Notes: generated by a model from the sequence alone, not told the origin. A stretch of DNA of 64,000 bases from Paenibacillus mendelii (GCF_024498075.1 NZ_JANHOF010000010.1:1-64000); one strand, 5' to 3'; numbered from the stretch's first letter, positions 50,269 through 60,703 are shown. Made by a program: numbers and translations.

Positions 50269-51834
50269 TTATGGACTCATTATAAACAGATCCCGAATGA
50301 TGGAGAAGTGCTCATTCACCCAGCCGATTACCGGTCCCGGAACGATACCAAGCGCTACGGTGAGCACGGCGCATAGCCAAACAACGACACCTGTGGTTGC
50401 AGGCATGTCAACCTCGGCTTCATCGCCGCCTCCGCGCATGAACATCTGCCGAATAATGCCAAAGTAGAAATAATAAGAGATGACGCTGCTTACCACCATA
50501 ATCGCTACAATCCAATAGGCCTGGGATTGTGCCGCACCCAGCAGAATAAACAGCTTTCCGAAGAATCCGCCTGTTACCGGCAACCCGGCTAGCGATAAGA
50601 CGAATACGATCATGGCCGCAGCCGTCCAGGGTGCCCGATAATATAAGCCGGCAAACCCTTTCAGCTCTTCATGCCCGGTTGCCTTGCTTACGACGGAGAT
50701 CACGGCGAACGCGCCGACATTCATAAGGATGTAAGCCGCAAGATAGAACATGAACTCGCCGACATTCTGCATGTGCAGACCTTTGAACGAAACACCAATC
50801 GGTACGAGTAGATAACCGGCGTTAGCCACACCGGATAGAGCCATTAACCGCTTCGCATTACGCTGTCTTAAAGCCGATGTCGTACCTACAATCATCGCAG
50901 CTGCAGCCAACACCAGGATGGTCAGGAAGATGTCCTGACTGAGGTACATGTCGGTTGCGTTCGATAAGGGAAATACCACATTAAATGTGATTCGGAATAA
51001 TACAGCCAAAGCCGCAGCCTTCGATACGATAGCAAGAAATGCAGTGATCGGCGTCGGTGCGCCTTGGTACACATCAGGCGCCCAAAAATGGAACGGCGCT
51101 GCTCCAATCTTAATCCCGAAGCCTGCAAGCATGAGGAAGAAGGATACGTACAACAGCTCTTGGATGTCCCCCGCCGCGCCTTGCACCAGAAGCGCATCTT
51201 TAATTGCGCCGAGGTTGGTCGCACCCGTTAAGCCGTATAAGTATGACATCCCGAACAATAAGAGCGCTGACGAGATCCCGCCCGTCACTACATACTTGAA
51301 CGCGCCTTCAGCAGACTTCACCGAATGCTTGCGAATACCCACTAACACATACGTTGTGATGCTAAGCAGCTCCAAGCCGACATAGAGCGTGATCATATCG
51401 CCTGAAGAAGCCATCATCATTGCGCCGGTAACGGCCGGAAGCAGGAGATAGTAGAACTCCCCTTTATCCGGAATGTCCTCCCGCTTCACCGTTCCGATAC
51501 TCATCAATACAATCAATGCCGTTGCGGATAGGAACAAGATTTTGAGTAAGCTGCCAAAAGCATCGATCCGGTAGCTGTCGCCGAGCAGCCGGATCGGCCA
51601 TTCTGTTCCGGCGTTCATATCGAGGACCTGCCCGATTACGAAACCAAGTGAAGTCAATAGCCCGGCTAGCGTCAACCAACCAATAACCTTTCGTCCCGAC
51701 CTCCTCGGCAATGCCAAGTCCAGCACGACAAGCACGATCATGAATGCGATTAGAATCCATTCCGGGGCGAGATACATCGCATCGCTCCAGGTTAGCGGCA
51801 GAAAGGATTGCTGCGCCATGTTATCCACGCTCAT
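50269..51834 (-). CDS. nuoN: NADH-quinone oxidoreductase subunit N
   Basis: 521 aa, about 14 membrane helices, one of the three antiporter-like proton-pumping subunits of complex I. Typical are GLELLSITTYVLVG (conserved Glu in the early pump helix), the Lys-bearing SAEGAFKYVVTGGISSA and IGAAPFHFWAPDVYQGAPTP. The start overlaps the end of nuoM closely (stop at 51836). It is the last gene of the operon. Confidence 0.95.
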   Translation of the reverse strand: MSVDNMAQQSFLPLTWSDAMYLAPEWILIAFMIVLVVLDLALPRRSGRKVIGWLTLAGLLTSLGFVIGQVLDMNAGTEWPIRLLGDSYRIDAFGSLLKILFLSATALIVLMSIGTVKREDIPDKGEFYYLLLPAVTGAMMMASSGDMITLYVGLELLSITTYVLVGIRKHSVKSAEGAFKYVVTGGISSALLLFGMSYLYGLTGATNLGAIKDALLVQGAAGDIQELLYVSFFLMLAGFGIKIGAAPFHFWAPDVYQGAPTPITAFLAIVSKAAALAVLFRITFNVVFPLSNATDMYLSQDIFLTILVLAAAAMIVGTTSALRQRNAKRLMALSGVANAGYLLVPIGVSFKGLHMQNVGEFMFYLAAYILMNVGAFAVISVVSKATGHEELKGFAGLYYRAPWTAAAMIVFVLSLAGLPVTGGFFGKLFILLGAAQSQAYWIVAIMVVSSVISYYFYFGIIRQMFMRGGGDEAEVDMPATTGVVVWLCAVLTVALGIVPGPVIGWVNEHFSIIRDLFIMSP

Positions 51835-51835
51835 C

Positions 51836-53446
51836 TCATCCCCCCACCTTCACGTTAAGCTGCTGCAGAAGCGCATCGAACCCATGCTTCATCGGTTCGG
51901 TCAATACAGATGGGTAGACCCCGATCAGGATAATGAAGGCGAGCAAAGCAATCATCGGCACAGCCTCGACGAGACGCGCGTCCCGCAAAGCGCCGAACCT
52001 CTCCGGCATCGGGCCGAATGTAATCGCCAGCACGCTGCGCAGCACATAGACGGCGGTTAGAATAACACCAAGCACCGCTACAGCTGTCAGCACCCTCATT
52101 GAGTCGAACAATCCCAGAAGCGACAGAAACTCGCCGATAAAACCGGATAATCCAGGCAGTCCAAGCGAAGCCATGCCGGCAGTCAGCAGAATGCCGCTCA
52201 TGAATGGCAGACTGCGCGCCAGCCCTCCAAGCTCGCCCAGCTCCGTCGTACCTGTCCTTTCCTGCAGGCTGCCTACGATTAAGAACAGCAGCGCCGAAAT
52301 CAAACCGTGCGACACAAGCTGAATCATCGCACCCTGCAGACCAATTTCGTTCAATGATGCAATACCGAGCAGCACGATACCCATGTGGCTGATGGAGGAA
52401 TAAGCCAGTACGAGCTTAAATTCCTTCTGCCTGAATGCGAGCACTGCCCCATACAAGATATTAATGACACCCAGGATCGCCAACACCGTTGCCCAATCTC
52501 TCATCTGAGAAGGGAAGAGAAACACACCGAATCGCAGGAGACCATACGCGCCCATCTTCAGCAGAACGCCGGAGTGAATCATCACGATCGCAGGGTGCGC
52601 CTCCGCATGTACGCGCAGCATCCAGGTATGGAACGGGAAGATCGGCAGCTTGATGCCGAAGGCGATCAACAGCAGAATAAAGATCGACCAGCGCATCGTA
52701 TCCGACATATGGAGCGGACTTTCGGGAGCCGCGTTGACAAACGAATCCGGGTCTGTCAAGTTGTCTTTAATGACCTCGTAACTGCCGCTGTAATACACAT
52801 GCTGCGTCTGTTGATCGACCTGGTCCACCCGGAAACCTGCAGTCATAACGAGCATCACGAAGGCAAGAAGCATAAGCGCCGAGCCAATCCCATTGTAGAT
52901 CAGGAACCGGTTGGCCGCCTTCTCGCGTCCCCCGAAGCCCCAAATGCCGATTAAGAAGAACATGGGAATAAGCGTGAGCTCGAAAAAGATGAAGAACAGA
53001 AAAACATCTCTTGCCATAAACACGCCGAGCATGCCGATTTCAAGCAGTAGAAACCATAAATAGAAGGCTTTCCACCGCTTCTTCACATGGACGGAAGCGA
53101 GCGCTGCCATGACAGCTACGATCGTAGTGAGCAGCAGCAGGGGCAGCGATATCCCGTCAATCCCCATTTGATACTGGAATTTGAATAGATATGATGCAAT
53201 ATCAGGCATTGTTTCTTTGTTCAGCGCAGCATTGACCCAGGTCACGGATTCTTTGTAAGGTTTGCCACCTAACGTCCCATCAAAATCGGCATACAGCCAT
53301 AAAGAGAGTGCAAGAGGGATAAGCGTCGCTGTAACGGCTGTCACCTTTAGCCATCGGCTGTTCTGTTTAGGCAGGAGGAGCAGCACGAGAATGCCGATTA
53401 GAGGTGAGAAGGTAATGAGTGACAAAATCGGAATATCAGCCAGCAT
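51836..53446 (-). CDS. nuoM: NADH-quinone oxidoreductase subunit M
   Basis: 536 aa, antiporter-like membrane subunit of complex I. The ATG at 53446 overlaps the nuoL stop (TAATG) with GGAGG 9 bases before it. Motifs are FFELTLIPMFFLIGIWG (pump Glu), FGIKLPIFPFHTWMLRVHAEA (pump Lys) and SSISHMGIVLLGIASLN. The periplasmic loop near 205-235 is longer and more charged than in enteric NuoM. Confidence 0.95.
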   Translation of the reverse strand: MLADIPILSLITFSPLIGILVLLLLPKQNSRWLKVTAVTATLIPLALSLWLYADFDGTLGGKPYKESVTWVNAALNKETMPDIASYLFKFQYQMGIDGISLPLLLLTTIVAVMAALASVHVKKRWKAFYLWFLLLEIGMLGVFMARDVFLFFIFFELTLIPMFFLIGIWGFGGREKAANRFLIYNGIGSALMLLAFVMLVMTAGFRVDQVDQQTQHVYYSGSYEVIKDNLTDPDSFVNAAPESPLHMSDTMRWSIFILLLIAFGIKLPIFPFHTWMLRVHAEAHPAIVMIHSGVLLKMGAYGLLRFGVFLFPSQMRDWATVLAILGVINILYGAVLAFRQKEFKLVLAYSSISHMGIVLLGIASLNEIGLQGAMIQLVSHGLISALLFLIVGSLQERTGTTELGELGGLARSLPFMSGILLTAGMASLGLPGLSGFIGEFLSLLGLFDSMRVLTAVAVLGVILTAVYVLRSVLAITFGPMPERFGALRDARLVEAVPMIALLAFIILIGVYPSVLTEPMKHGFDALLQQLNVKVGG

Positions 53447-55317
53447 TACCAAAACCTCCTTCCAGCAATCGCCACGATCAGAATGACGAGACCAAGCAGC
53501 GTGATCACGCCATACGTCTGCACTTGTCCGTTCTGGAGACGGGTACCGCCTCTGCCGAGCAGAACCGCCGCTCCGCCGACGCAGCGGACGATGCCATCAA
53601 TGATGAAGTCATCCATAGCTTGCAGCAGCAGACCGAGTCCGCGCAGACCGCGAACGAAAACAACCTGGTACAGCTCATCGATATAATATTTGCGCTCAAG
53701 CAGCCGGAGCAGCCATGGCATACGAGAGGATACCGCGTCTCGCGCAATTGTACCCTTAACGTACATGAGCCAGCCGAGATAAATGCCGAGTACACCAACG
53801 GCTGCGGATATAACCATCACCAAGCCGCCGCCGGTATGCGTGGTTTCCGTACCGCCCGAGAGCCATGTACCGAGTGTATTGTTCCAAGGCGTCTCCACAA
53901 AACCGGTGACCACCGCAAGCACAGCCAATATGATCAGCGGCAAGGTCATCGTCCATGAAGAGTCATGCGCCTGCTTCTCGCCCTTGGGCCTGCCGGCAAA
54001 GACGAGGAAGAATAGCCGCGACATATAGAAGGCTGTGAAGAAAGCCGCCACAACTCCGACGCCGAACAATACCGGATTCTCATGAAGAGCCGTGTTCAGA
54101 ATGGCGTCCTTGGACCAGAAGCCCGAGAGCGGCGGGATGCCAGAGAGCGCTAACGCGCCGATCCCAAACGTCCAGGCCGTTATTCGCATTCGGGAGCCGA
54201 GTCCGCCCATCTCGTGAATATTTTGGGTATGTACGGCATGTATGACGCTGCCTGCGCCAAGAAACAGCAAGGCTTTGAAGAAGGCATGCGTGAATAGGTG
54301 AAAGATGCCGCCCGTTAACGAGCCCAGGCCGAGCGCCATCATCATATAGCCCAGCTGGCTGACGGTGGAGAAAGCCAATATTCGTTTAATATCATTCTGC
54401 GCGACGCCGATTGTTGCTGCGAATATCGCAGTAAAGGCACCTACATAGGCGACGACATCCATCGCCGCTTGCGAGGCTTGAAAAATATCGAATGTGCGCG
54501 CGACCAGATACACCCCTGCGGCTACCATTGTTGCAGCATGAATGAGCGCGCTGATCGGCGTCGGTCCTTCCATCGCATCCGGCAGCCACACGTGAAGCGG
54601 GAATTGACCGGATTTGCCCACCGCACCGACGAAGATAAGCAGTGCAATCAGCGTCGTAATGCCTGCCGCGATCGTTCCTGTCTGTTCGTTAAATACGTTC
54701 TGGATGTTCACAAAATCAAGAGCATGATTCGGCATATACCAGAACAGCAGGAGGATGGCGATCAACAGACCGGCATCGCCGATCCGTGTAACGATGAACG
54801 CCTTCTTCGCTGCCGCTCTTGCCTCAGGCTTCTGGTACCAGAAGCCGACGAGCAGGAACGAGCAGACCCCGACCAGCTCCCAGAATATATAGAGCGCAAG
54901 CATATTGTCCGCAAGGACAAGGCCCAGCATGGAGAACGTAAATAATGCGATATATCCATAAAAGACGGTTATTCGCTCATCGCTTTTCATGTAGCCTGCG
55001 GAATAGACATTCACTAGAAGGCTAACGATCGTGACAATAACCAGCATAAGCGCTGAGAGATTCGTAACTTCGAATCCGATGTTCAATTGGATTGTACTCA
55101 GATCCAACCACTTGAACCCGTCCTGATAATCCTCCACGCCTTCTCCCATACGCTCGAACAGCACAAGCAGCGCCAGAACGAGTGACGCGAGCGATGCTGC
55201 AGAGCCGACCATGACGCCCAGCCCCTTGAAGCTGCGGCCGAACGACGTTAGCAGGATGAATGCAGCCAGTGGAAAAAGCGGGATGAGCCAGGCGTATTGC
55301 GTAAATACGGTTTCCAC
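53446..55317 (-). CDS. nuoL: NADH-quinone oxidoreductase subunit L
   Basis: 623 aa, the largest antiporter-like subunit of complex I, with the lateral helix at its C-terminal end. It starts at GTG, 9 bases after GGAGG. Signatures are YIFWELVGVCSFLLVGFWY (pump Glu), GKSGQFPLHVWLPDAMEGPTP and FSTVSQLGYMMMALGLG. The C-terminal part (RKYYIDELYQVVFVRGL) is the expected anchor region. Confidence 0.96.
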   Translation of the reverse strand: METVFTQYAWLIPLFPLAAFILLTSFGRSFKGLGVMVGSAASLASLVLALLVLFERMGEGVEDYQDGFKWLDLSTIQLNIGFEVTNLSALMLVIVTIVSLLVNVYSAGYMKSDERITVFYGYIALFTFSMLGLVLADNMLALYIFWELVGVCSFLLVGFWYQKPEARAAAKKAFIVTRIGDAGLLIAILLLFWYMPNHALDFVNIQNVFNEQTGTIAAGITTLIALLIFVGAVGKSGQFPLHVWLPDAMEGPTPISALIHAATMVAAGVYLVARTFDIFQASQAAMDVVAYVGAFTAIFAATIGVAQNDIKRILAFSTVSQLGYMMMALGLGSLTGGIFHLFTHAFFKALLFLGAGSVIHAVHTQNIHEMGGLGSRMRITAWTFGIGALALSGIPPLSGFWSKDAILNTALHENPVLFGVGVVAAFFTAFYMSRLFFLVFAGRPKGEKQAHDSSWTMTLPLIILAVLAVVTGFVETPWNNTLGTWLSGGTETTHTGGGLVMVISAAVGVLGIYLGWLMYVKGTIARDAVSSRMPWLLRLLERKYYIDELYQVVFVRGLRGLGLLLQAMDDFIIDGIVRCVGGAAVLLGRGGTRLQNGQVQTYGVITLLGLVILIVAIAGRRFW

Positions 55318-55323
55318 GTGCGA

Positions 55324-55626
55324 CTACCTCCTCATCTCGTCGAATTCGTCGACGTTGACCGTGCCGCGAGCGCGGAACAGCGCAATAAGCACCGCGATTC
55401 CGACAGCCGCCTCGGCAGCAGCAACCGCTATGGTGAACAGGGTAAACATCTGCCCCGTAAGCGAGGGAACGGCACCGTATTTGGAGAACGCCACCAGATT
55501 AAGGTTGACCGCATTGAGCATTAATTCGATCGAGAGCAGGACGACGACCGCATTACGTTTGACCAGCGCGCCGTAGAGCCCGATGCAGAACAGGATTGCG
55601 GCTAGCGTCAAATAGGAAGATAGCAT
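55324..55626 (-). CDS. nuoK: NADH-quinone oxidoreductase subunit K
   Basis: 100 aa, three membrane helices, normal length. The ATG at 55626 overlaps the nuoJ stop region and follows GGAGGCGG; a longer frame lacks support. The two conserved Glu residues of the proton path lie in [13 protein letters not shown] and in [12 protein letters not shown]. Confidence 0.95.
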   Translation of the reverse strand: MLSSYLTLAAILFCIGLYGALVKRNAVVVLLSIELMLNAVNLNLVAFSKYGAVPSLTGQMFTLFTIAVAAAEAAVGIAVLIALFRARGTVNVDEFDEMRR

Positions 55627-55627
55627 C

Positions 55628-56143
55628 TTATTCCGCCTCCTTCTTCGCAAGCACGATCGCTCCGATAAACGCAACAGTCAGCAGCACGGAGACAAGCTCG
55701 AAGGGCACGACGTAACCGGTGAACAGCAGCTTGCCGATCTCCAGCGCGTTATCCTGGGCGGGTTGAAACGGCTGAGCCACTGGAAATTCCGTCTCGCGGA
55801 TCGCATAGAATAAAAGTCCGAATAGCGCCAGCGCACCTACAGCGGCCAAAGCTTCATGCCAGGATCTGCCCTTCTCCGCCTCTACATCCTGATGCTTCGT
55901 CATCATAATCCCGAATATCATCAGAATAGAAACGGCTCCCGCATAGATGAGCACTTGAACGAAAGCGAGAAACTCCGCATTCAGCAGGACGAACATGCCG
56001 GCAACACCGATAAATACAGCGGCCAGCGAGACAACCATATGGACGACCTTCGTGAAGCTGACCATGAGCACCGCACCGCTTATAATGATCACGGAGAAGA
56101 CGAAGAACGCGACGAACTCACCTGTCAATGACACATTAAACAT
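55628..56143 (-). CDS. nuoJ: NADH-quinone oxidoreductase subunit J
   Basis: 171 aa, five membrane helices. The ATG at 56143 overlaps the end of nuoI by 8 bases and restores the normal N-terminus ([16 protein letters not shown]). The conserved [19 protein letters not shown] segment contains the pi-bulge helix that joins the quinone site to the pump modules. Confidence 0.94.
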   Translation of the reverse strand: MFNVSLTGEFVAFFVFSVIIISGAVLMVSFTKVVHMVVSLAAVFIGVAGMFVLLNAEFLAFVQVLIYAGAVSILMIFGIMMTKHQDVEAEKGRSWHEALAAVGALALFGLLFYAIRETEFPVAQPFQPAQDNALEIGKLLFTGYVVPFELVSVLLTVAFIGAIVLAKKEAE

Positions 56144-56600
56144 CTTTCTTAGCGCCCCCCTTCCCCGCTTGGGGAGCACCGATATTATTGTTGTCCTTGC
56201 GCACGTTCTTGTTATTGCTGTCCAGCCAGTTAATGTCCATGTACAAATCATCGCGGCTGTAGGATGCCAGCTCGAAATTATTCGTCATGACGATTGCTTC
56301 GGTTGGACAAACCTCCGTACATAGGTCGCACAATATGCATATTTCAAAGTTGATGTCGAAGGTTTCGATGACCTTCCCTTTTTTCTCCGGATCCGGGTTC
56401 GGCTTGCCTGTCAGCGTGATGCATTCGGTCGGACATACGCGTGCACATTGATTGCACACAATGCATTGATCCGGTATAAAATGCTGAATCCCGCGGAAGC
56501 GGTCCGGCATGACGAACGGTTCGTCGGGATAGGAAGTGGTGATTTTCTTCGCCGTCATCGATTTGAGCGTGACGCCAAGCCCTTTTAAGAGACCCTTCAT
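56136..56600 (-). CDS. nuoI: NADH-quinone oxidoreductase subunit I, two 4Fe-4S ferredoxin domains
   Basis: 154 aa. Two complete Cys clusters, CIVCNQCARVCP and CILCDLCTEVCP, bind the N6a and N6b centres. The C-terminus is extended and Asn/Lys-rich (SNNKNVRKDNNN). In this EFG-less complex NuoI and NuoB would be the only iron-sulfur subunits encoded in the operon, so electrons must enter here from an unknown donor or a separate module. Confidence 0.95.
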   Translation of the reverse strand: MKGLLKGLGVTLKSMTAKKITTSYPDEPFVMPDRFRGIQHFIPDQCIVCNQCARVCPTECITLTGKPNPDPEKKGKVIETFDINFEICILCDLCTEVCPTEAIVMTNNFELASYSRDDLYMDINWLDSNNKNVRKDNNNIGAPQAGKGGAKKDV

Positions 56601-56614
56601 TCCTTTTCCCTCCG

Positions 56615-57628
56615 TTATCCTTTAATGAACAGCTCGAGATAGACAGCCGTTATAAACACATTTAGAATCGCCAGCGGCAGCAGCACCTTCCAGCCCATGC
56701 CCATCAGCTGGTCGATCCGGATTCGCGGCATCGTCGCTCTCAACCAGAACAGGAAGAACACGATGAAGGCAAACTTGAGGAGGAACCAGATGATGCCCGG
56801 CACAAAATCGAGGAACGCTAGTGGAGCATGCCATCCGCCGAGAAACAGTACCGTCGTTAATGCCGCAATAGCGTAAACATAAACATATTCGGTCAACATG
56901 AAGAACGCAAAGCGGAAGCCGCTGTATTCCACGTGATAACCGGCAACAAGCTCCGATTCCGCCTCCGGCAAGTCGAACGGCGTCCGGTTAAGCTCCGAGA
57001 CGGCCGCTATAATGAAGACGACGAAGCCGATGATCTGAGGGAGAAAATTCCACTGCCAGAACCAGTCACCCTGCTGTTCGCCGATTGAACGGAGGTTCAT
57101 CGTACCCGATACCATAATAACACCGACCACGGAAATAACCAGCGGTACTTCATAGCTGATCATCTGAGCAGCCGACCGCATGCCGCCCAGCAGCGCATAC
57201 TTGTTGTTCGAAGCCCAGCCGCCCAAAACGATGGCAATTGTCGTAATGCCCGAGAGTGCAACATAATAGAGCAGCCCGACATTAATATCAGCGAAATATA
57301 ATTCATTCGTGTATGGGATGACCGCAAGAACACCGAATGCGGGTACATAAGCAAGCGCAGGCGCGAGAATGAAAAGCACCCGATCCGCTTTACGCGGAAT
57401 CGTGTCTTCTTTAATAAGCAGCTTGGTTATATCCGCTACCGTCTGCAGCAGGCCGAGTGGGCCTACCCGGTTGGGACCGATCCGCAGCTGCATCCAACCA
57501 ATGACTTTTCGCTCGAAGTAAATCGCATAGGTGACAAAGCCAAGAACCAGCACAAGCAGGATAATACCCCATAAGGCAAAGATAAGGGTGTTGCCCCATG
57601 TTAGCGTTTCGTCCAGCCAGGAACCCAT
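56615..57628 (-). CDS. nuoH: NADH-quinone oxidoreductase subunit H
   Basis: 337 aa, eight membrane helices, forms the quinone chamber with NuoB and NuoD. Key parts are YFERKVIGWMQLRIGPNRVG, ELNRTPFDLPEAESELVAGY (Glu-rich cytoplasmic loop) and LFWLRATMPRIRIDQLMGMG. Its ATG shares one base with the nuoD stop. Confidence 0.96.
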   Translation of the reverse strand: MGSWLDETLTWGNTLIFALWGIILLVLVLGFVTYAIYFERKVIGWMQLRIGPNRVGPLGLLQTVADITKLLIKEDTIPRKADRVLFILAPALAYVPAFGVLAVIPYTNELYFADINVGLLYYVALSGITTIAIVLGGWASNNKYALLGGMRSAAQMISYEVPLVISVVGVIMVSGTMNLRSIGEQQGDWFWQWNFLPQIIGFVVFIIAAVSELNRTPFDLPEAESELVAGYHVEYSGFRFAFFMLTEYVYVYAIAALTTVLFLGGWHAPLAFLDFVPGIIWFLLKFAFIVFFLFWLRATMPRIRIDQLMGMGWKVLLPLAILNVFITAVYLELFIKG

Positions 57629-58728
57629 CAGCAGTCCACCTCTCCAACGACAATGTCAATGCCGCCTAGAATCGTAATGAGGTTGGTCATGGTTTCACCA
57701 ACAAGCAGTTTCGGCAGTATCTGGAGGTTAACGAAAGACGGACGTCTGAATTTCAGCCGATACGGCTCCGCCTTGCCCTTGGAAACGATGTGGCAGCCGA
57801 TTTCGCCGCGGGGCGATTCGATGCTGACATAGACTTCGCCGGCTGGCGGCCGGATCACGCGCGGCACTTTGCCCATCGTATCGCCTGAAGAAGGAAACTG
57901 CTCTACAGCCTGCTTCAGAATGCGCAAAGACTGACGGATTTCTTCAAGCCGGATCAGATAGCGGTCGAAGCAATCGCCTCGCTTACCAAGCGGAACATCG
58001 AACTCGAACCGGTTGTATAAGCTGTACGGCTTCACTTTGCGTAAATCCCAATCAACGCCGGTGCAGCGCAGATTCGCGCCTGACAACCCGTAATCAATCG
58101 CCGTCTGCGCATCGTATTGCCCGACATTCTTGATGCGTGCCAGAAAAATCTCGTTTCCGCTGACCAGATTATCGTATTCCACCAGCTTCGTTTCCATATA
58201 AGGAATAAACTCGCGCACCTTGTCGATCCAGCCCTCAGGCGCATCCCACTTGACCCCGCCTACACGCATATAGTTGTAGGTAAGGCGCGCACCGCACAGC
58301 TCATTAAATAGATCAATAATTATTTCTCTGTCGCGGAACGCGTACAGAAACGGACTCATTGCTCCGATATCGAGTAAATAAGTGCCCCACCAGACGAGAT
58401 GGCTCGCTACGCGCTGCAGCTCCATGACGATCAGCCGCATGAAGTCGGCGCGCTCTGGAATCTCGAGTCCCATTAACGTCTCCACCGCATGGCAGAGAAC
58501 ATAGTTGCTCGTCATCGCGGATACGTAGTCCATCCGGTCGGTATACGGAATGATCTGGGTATAGTTCAAGTTCTCCGCAAGCTTCTCCGTGCCCCGGTGC
58601 AAGTACCCCATGACCGGAATGGCCTCTTTAATGACTTCACCGTCCAGCTTGACGATGATGCGGAATACGCCGTGCGTGCTCGGGTGCTGTGGGCCGACGT
58701 TAAGCAGCAGTTCTTCAGTGCGAATCAC
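57628..58728 (-). CDS. nuoD: NADH-quinone oxidoreductase subunit D (49-kDa)
   Basis: 366 aa, GTG start. It carries the quinone-site residues: NVGPQHPSTHGVFRI (the His loop near residues 10-24), EKLAENLNYTQIIPYTDRMD (with the reactive Tyr) and the late IESPRGEIGCHIVSKG. It follows nuoC by 6 bases. Confidence 0.96.
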   Translation of the reverse strand: MIRTEELLLNVGPQHPSTHGVFRIIVKLDGEVIKEAIPVMGYLHRGTEKLAENLNYTQIIPYTDRMDYVSAMTSNYVLCHAVETLMGLEIPERADFMRLIVMELQRVASHLVWWGTYLLDIGAMSPFLYAFRDREIIIDLFNELCGARLTYNYMRVGGVKWDAPEGWIDKVREFIPYMETKLVEYDNLVSGNEIFLARIKNVGQYDAQTAIDYGLSGANLRCTGVDWDLRKVKPYSLYNRFEFDVPLGKRGDCFDRYLIRLEEIRQSLRILKQAVEQFPSSGDTMGKVPRVIRPPAGEVYVSIESPRGEIGCHIVSKGKAEPYRLKFRRPSFVNLQILPKLLVGETMTNLITILGGIDIVVGEVDC

Positions 58729-58734
58729 GGCTTG

Positions 58735-59832
58735 TCACACCTCCGGGTCCAGTGGTTCATAATCTTTGCGCAGGGGATGGCCTACCCATTCATCCGGCAT
58801 CATGATGCGCCGCATATCGGGATGGCCAGGAAAATCCACGCCAAGCAGGTCGTAGATTTCCCGTTCGTTCCAATTCGCCGTAGCCCATACCGGTGTCGCG
58901 GAAGGAACCGATGGAGCCTCGCGATCCGCTCGCAGCTTCACGGCAAGCTCACGCTTCGTCTCGATGGACACGAGGTGATATACGACCTCCATATGCGTCT
59001 CGAAGTCGATGCCGGATACGTTGCGCAGGTATCCATACTGCAGCCTATCGTGCGTCCGCAGCAGATTGGCGGTTGCCTGCCAGTGATCGCGGCCTACGAC
59101 GATAATCGGCATGTGATCGTTCAATTCATTTATGTATGCTTCCTCGACTGCTTGCTCGGAGATCAATGAACGTACCAGCTCGACCGTCTCGTCGAGCTGC
59201 GGCTGCTTCGGCGACGGTGGCTTCGGTTCAGCAGGGGCCTCTGCGGCCTCGGAGGCTGCCTTGGCTGCCGCTCTGGCCGCACGCGCTTCCGCTGCCGCCT
59301 TCTGCTTGGCTTCGCGCTCAGGGTCGCTTCCCACGGCATCGCCGGGCGCAGCGGCGGGCTCACCACCTTCTGCAGCCGCTTTGGCCGCAGCTCTGGCAGC
59401 ACGCGCTTCCGCTGCTGCCTTCATCTTCGCTTCGCGTTCCGGATTGACCGCAGGTGAGCTGCCTTCTTCAGCAGGAGCATCACTCTGCTGCTGGGAAGGT
59501 GTTGCAGCGCTTACTTTTAATTCAGCTCTTGCCGCCCGTGCCTCCGCAGCCGCCTTCAGCTTGGCTTCCCGTTCCGGATTTGCTGCCGGTTGTTCCGAAA
59601 CGACCGACTGTTCATGCGCTTCTCCTGACTCCGGTAGTATGCGTTCATCTCCGGCGGCCTTGGCCTCCTGTTGATCCGGCTGACCCGGTACTGAAGCTGA
59701 CGATCCCTTCTCCGGGTCCAGTGCCTGGGACGCGGCAGCCTCCGCTTTCTCAGCCGTAGAAGACTCAGCCTTAACAGAGTCGTCCTTCTGCTTGCCGAGA
59801 AGCTCCTTATCCTTGTCCTGTTCCTCGCTCAT
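58735..59832 (-). CDS. nuoC: NADH-quinone oxidoreductase subunit C with Ala-rich repeat extension
   Basis: 365 aa, about twice the usual length. The NuoC domain (30-kDa subunit) occupies about 213-365, ending with [19 protein letters not shown] and [19 protein letters not shown]. The first 210 residues are an acidic Gln/Glu/Ala-rich region with three repeats, each starting PEREAK (residues 86, 131 and 171) and continuing [11 protein letters not shown]. The repeats should form charged helices, possibly a coiled coil. Long NuoC N-termini occur in other Firmicutes. The start overlaps the nuoB stop (ATGA). Confidence 0.94.
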   Translation of the reverse strand: MSEEQDKDKELLGKQKDDSVKAESSTAEKAEAAASQALDPEKGSSASVPGQPDQQEAKAAGDERILPESGEAHEQSVVSEQPAANPEREAKLKAAAEARAARAELKVSAATPSQQQSDAPAEEGSSPAVNPEREAKMKAAAEARAARAAAKAAAEGGEPAAAPGDAVGSDPEREAKQKAAAEARAARAAAKAASEAAEAPAEPKPPSPKQPQLDETVELVRSLISEQAVEEAYINELNDHMPIIVVGRDHWQATANLLRTHDRLQYGYLRNVSGIDFETHMEVVYHLVSIETKRELAVKLRADREAPSVPSATPVWATANWNEREIYDLLGVDFPGHPDMRRIMMPDEWVGHPLRKDYEPLDPEV

Positions 59833-60347
59833 CGGTTCGTCACCCGCTTTCCGGTCTTCGCCTCATAGCGGATCTTCTCCTGCAGCTTATTAATGCCATA
59901 GATGAGCGCAGCAGGGTTGGGAGGACAGCCAGGTATGTACACGTCTACCGGCACGATCTGATCGACGCCCTTCATAACCGCATAGGACTTCACATAGGGA
60001 CCACCCGCCGTTGCGCACGAGCCCATGGCAATGACCCACTTCGGCTCCGGCATCTGATCATACAGCCTTCGCAACAGCGGGCCCATCTTCTTCGTAACGG
60101 TACCCGCAACGATCATAACATCCGATTGACGAGGGGAGGTGCGGAAGATAACCCCGAACCGATCCAAATCGTAGTGCGATGCGCCAGTGCCCATCATCTC
60201 AATGGCACAGCAAGCCAGTCCGAATGTCAGCGGCCATAGGGAGTTGCTGCGCGCCCAAGCCTTCAGCTCCTCAAGCGTGCCCATAAATACGTTGCGTTCC
60301 AATTCCCGCCGTTCTTCCGGTGTAACTGATTCTAGATTGAATTCCAT
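59829..60347 (-). CDS. nuoB: NADH-quinone oxidoreductase subunit B
   Basis: 172 aa from the ATG at 60347, which overlaps the nuoA end by 16 bases and follows GAAGGTG; the longer frame reads through nuoA and is rejected. The N2 cluster ligands are present: C46 and C47 ([11 protein letters not shown]), the Cys of GSCATAGG and that of IPGCPPNP. It passes electrons to quinone with NuoD. Confidence 0.96.
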   Translation of the reverse strand: MEFNLESVTPEERRELERNVFMGTLEELKAWARSNSLWPLTFGLACCAIEMMGTGASHYDLDRFGVIFRTSPRQSDVMIVAGTVTKKMGPLLRRLYDQMPEPKWVIAMGSCATAGGPYVKSYAVMKGVDQIVPVDVYIPGCPPNPAALIYGINKLQEKIRYEAKTGKRVTNR

Positions 60348-60703
60348 TTCAGCACCTTCTTTTTCCAGGCGTAGATGAGTCCGATCAACAACAAGCCGAC
60401 GAAGATCGCCATTTCGACAAGAATAAAAAGGCCGAGCTGCTTGTACGCAACGGCCCATGGATATAGGAAAACGGTTTCGATATCAAAGATCACAAACATG
60501 AGCGCAAACAAGTAGTAGCGCACGTTAAAGCGGATCTGGCCGTCCCCCACCGGTTCATTGCCGCTTTCGTAAGTTGTTTTCTTCTCCTCCGTCGGCTTGT
60601 TCGGCCGAAGCAAACGGCCTACAGTCAGAGCGACCACCGGTAGAAGGATGCCAAGCAGAATGAAGATCGTTACAATCACGTAGTTGTTGATGTATTTCTC
60701 CAT
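60332..60703 (-). CDS. nuoA: NADH-quinone oxidoreductase subunit A
   Basis: 123 aa, three membrane helices. The conserved loop [20 protein letters not shown] and the second helix [19 protein letters not shown] are typical. GGAGGCGATTG stands before the ATG. It is the first gene of nuoABCDHIJKLMN, with a clear sigma-A promoter 73 bases upstream. Confidence 0.96.
   Translation of the reverse strand: MEKYINNYVIVTIFILLGILLPVVALTVGRLLRPNKPTEEKKTTYESGNEPVGDGQIRFNVRYYLFALMFVIFDIETVFLYPWAVAYKQLGLFILVEMAIFVGLLLIGLIYAWKKKVLKWNSI

Noticed and set aside
59132-59674. Ala/Ser-rich 180-codon plus-strand frame across nuoC
   Set aside because: It mirrors the Ala-rich repeats of nuoC on the other strand and has no support of its own.
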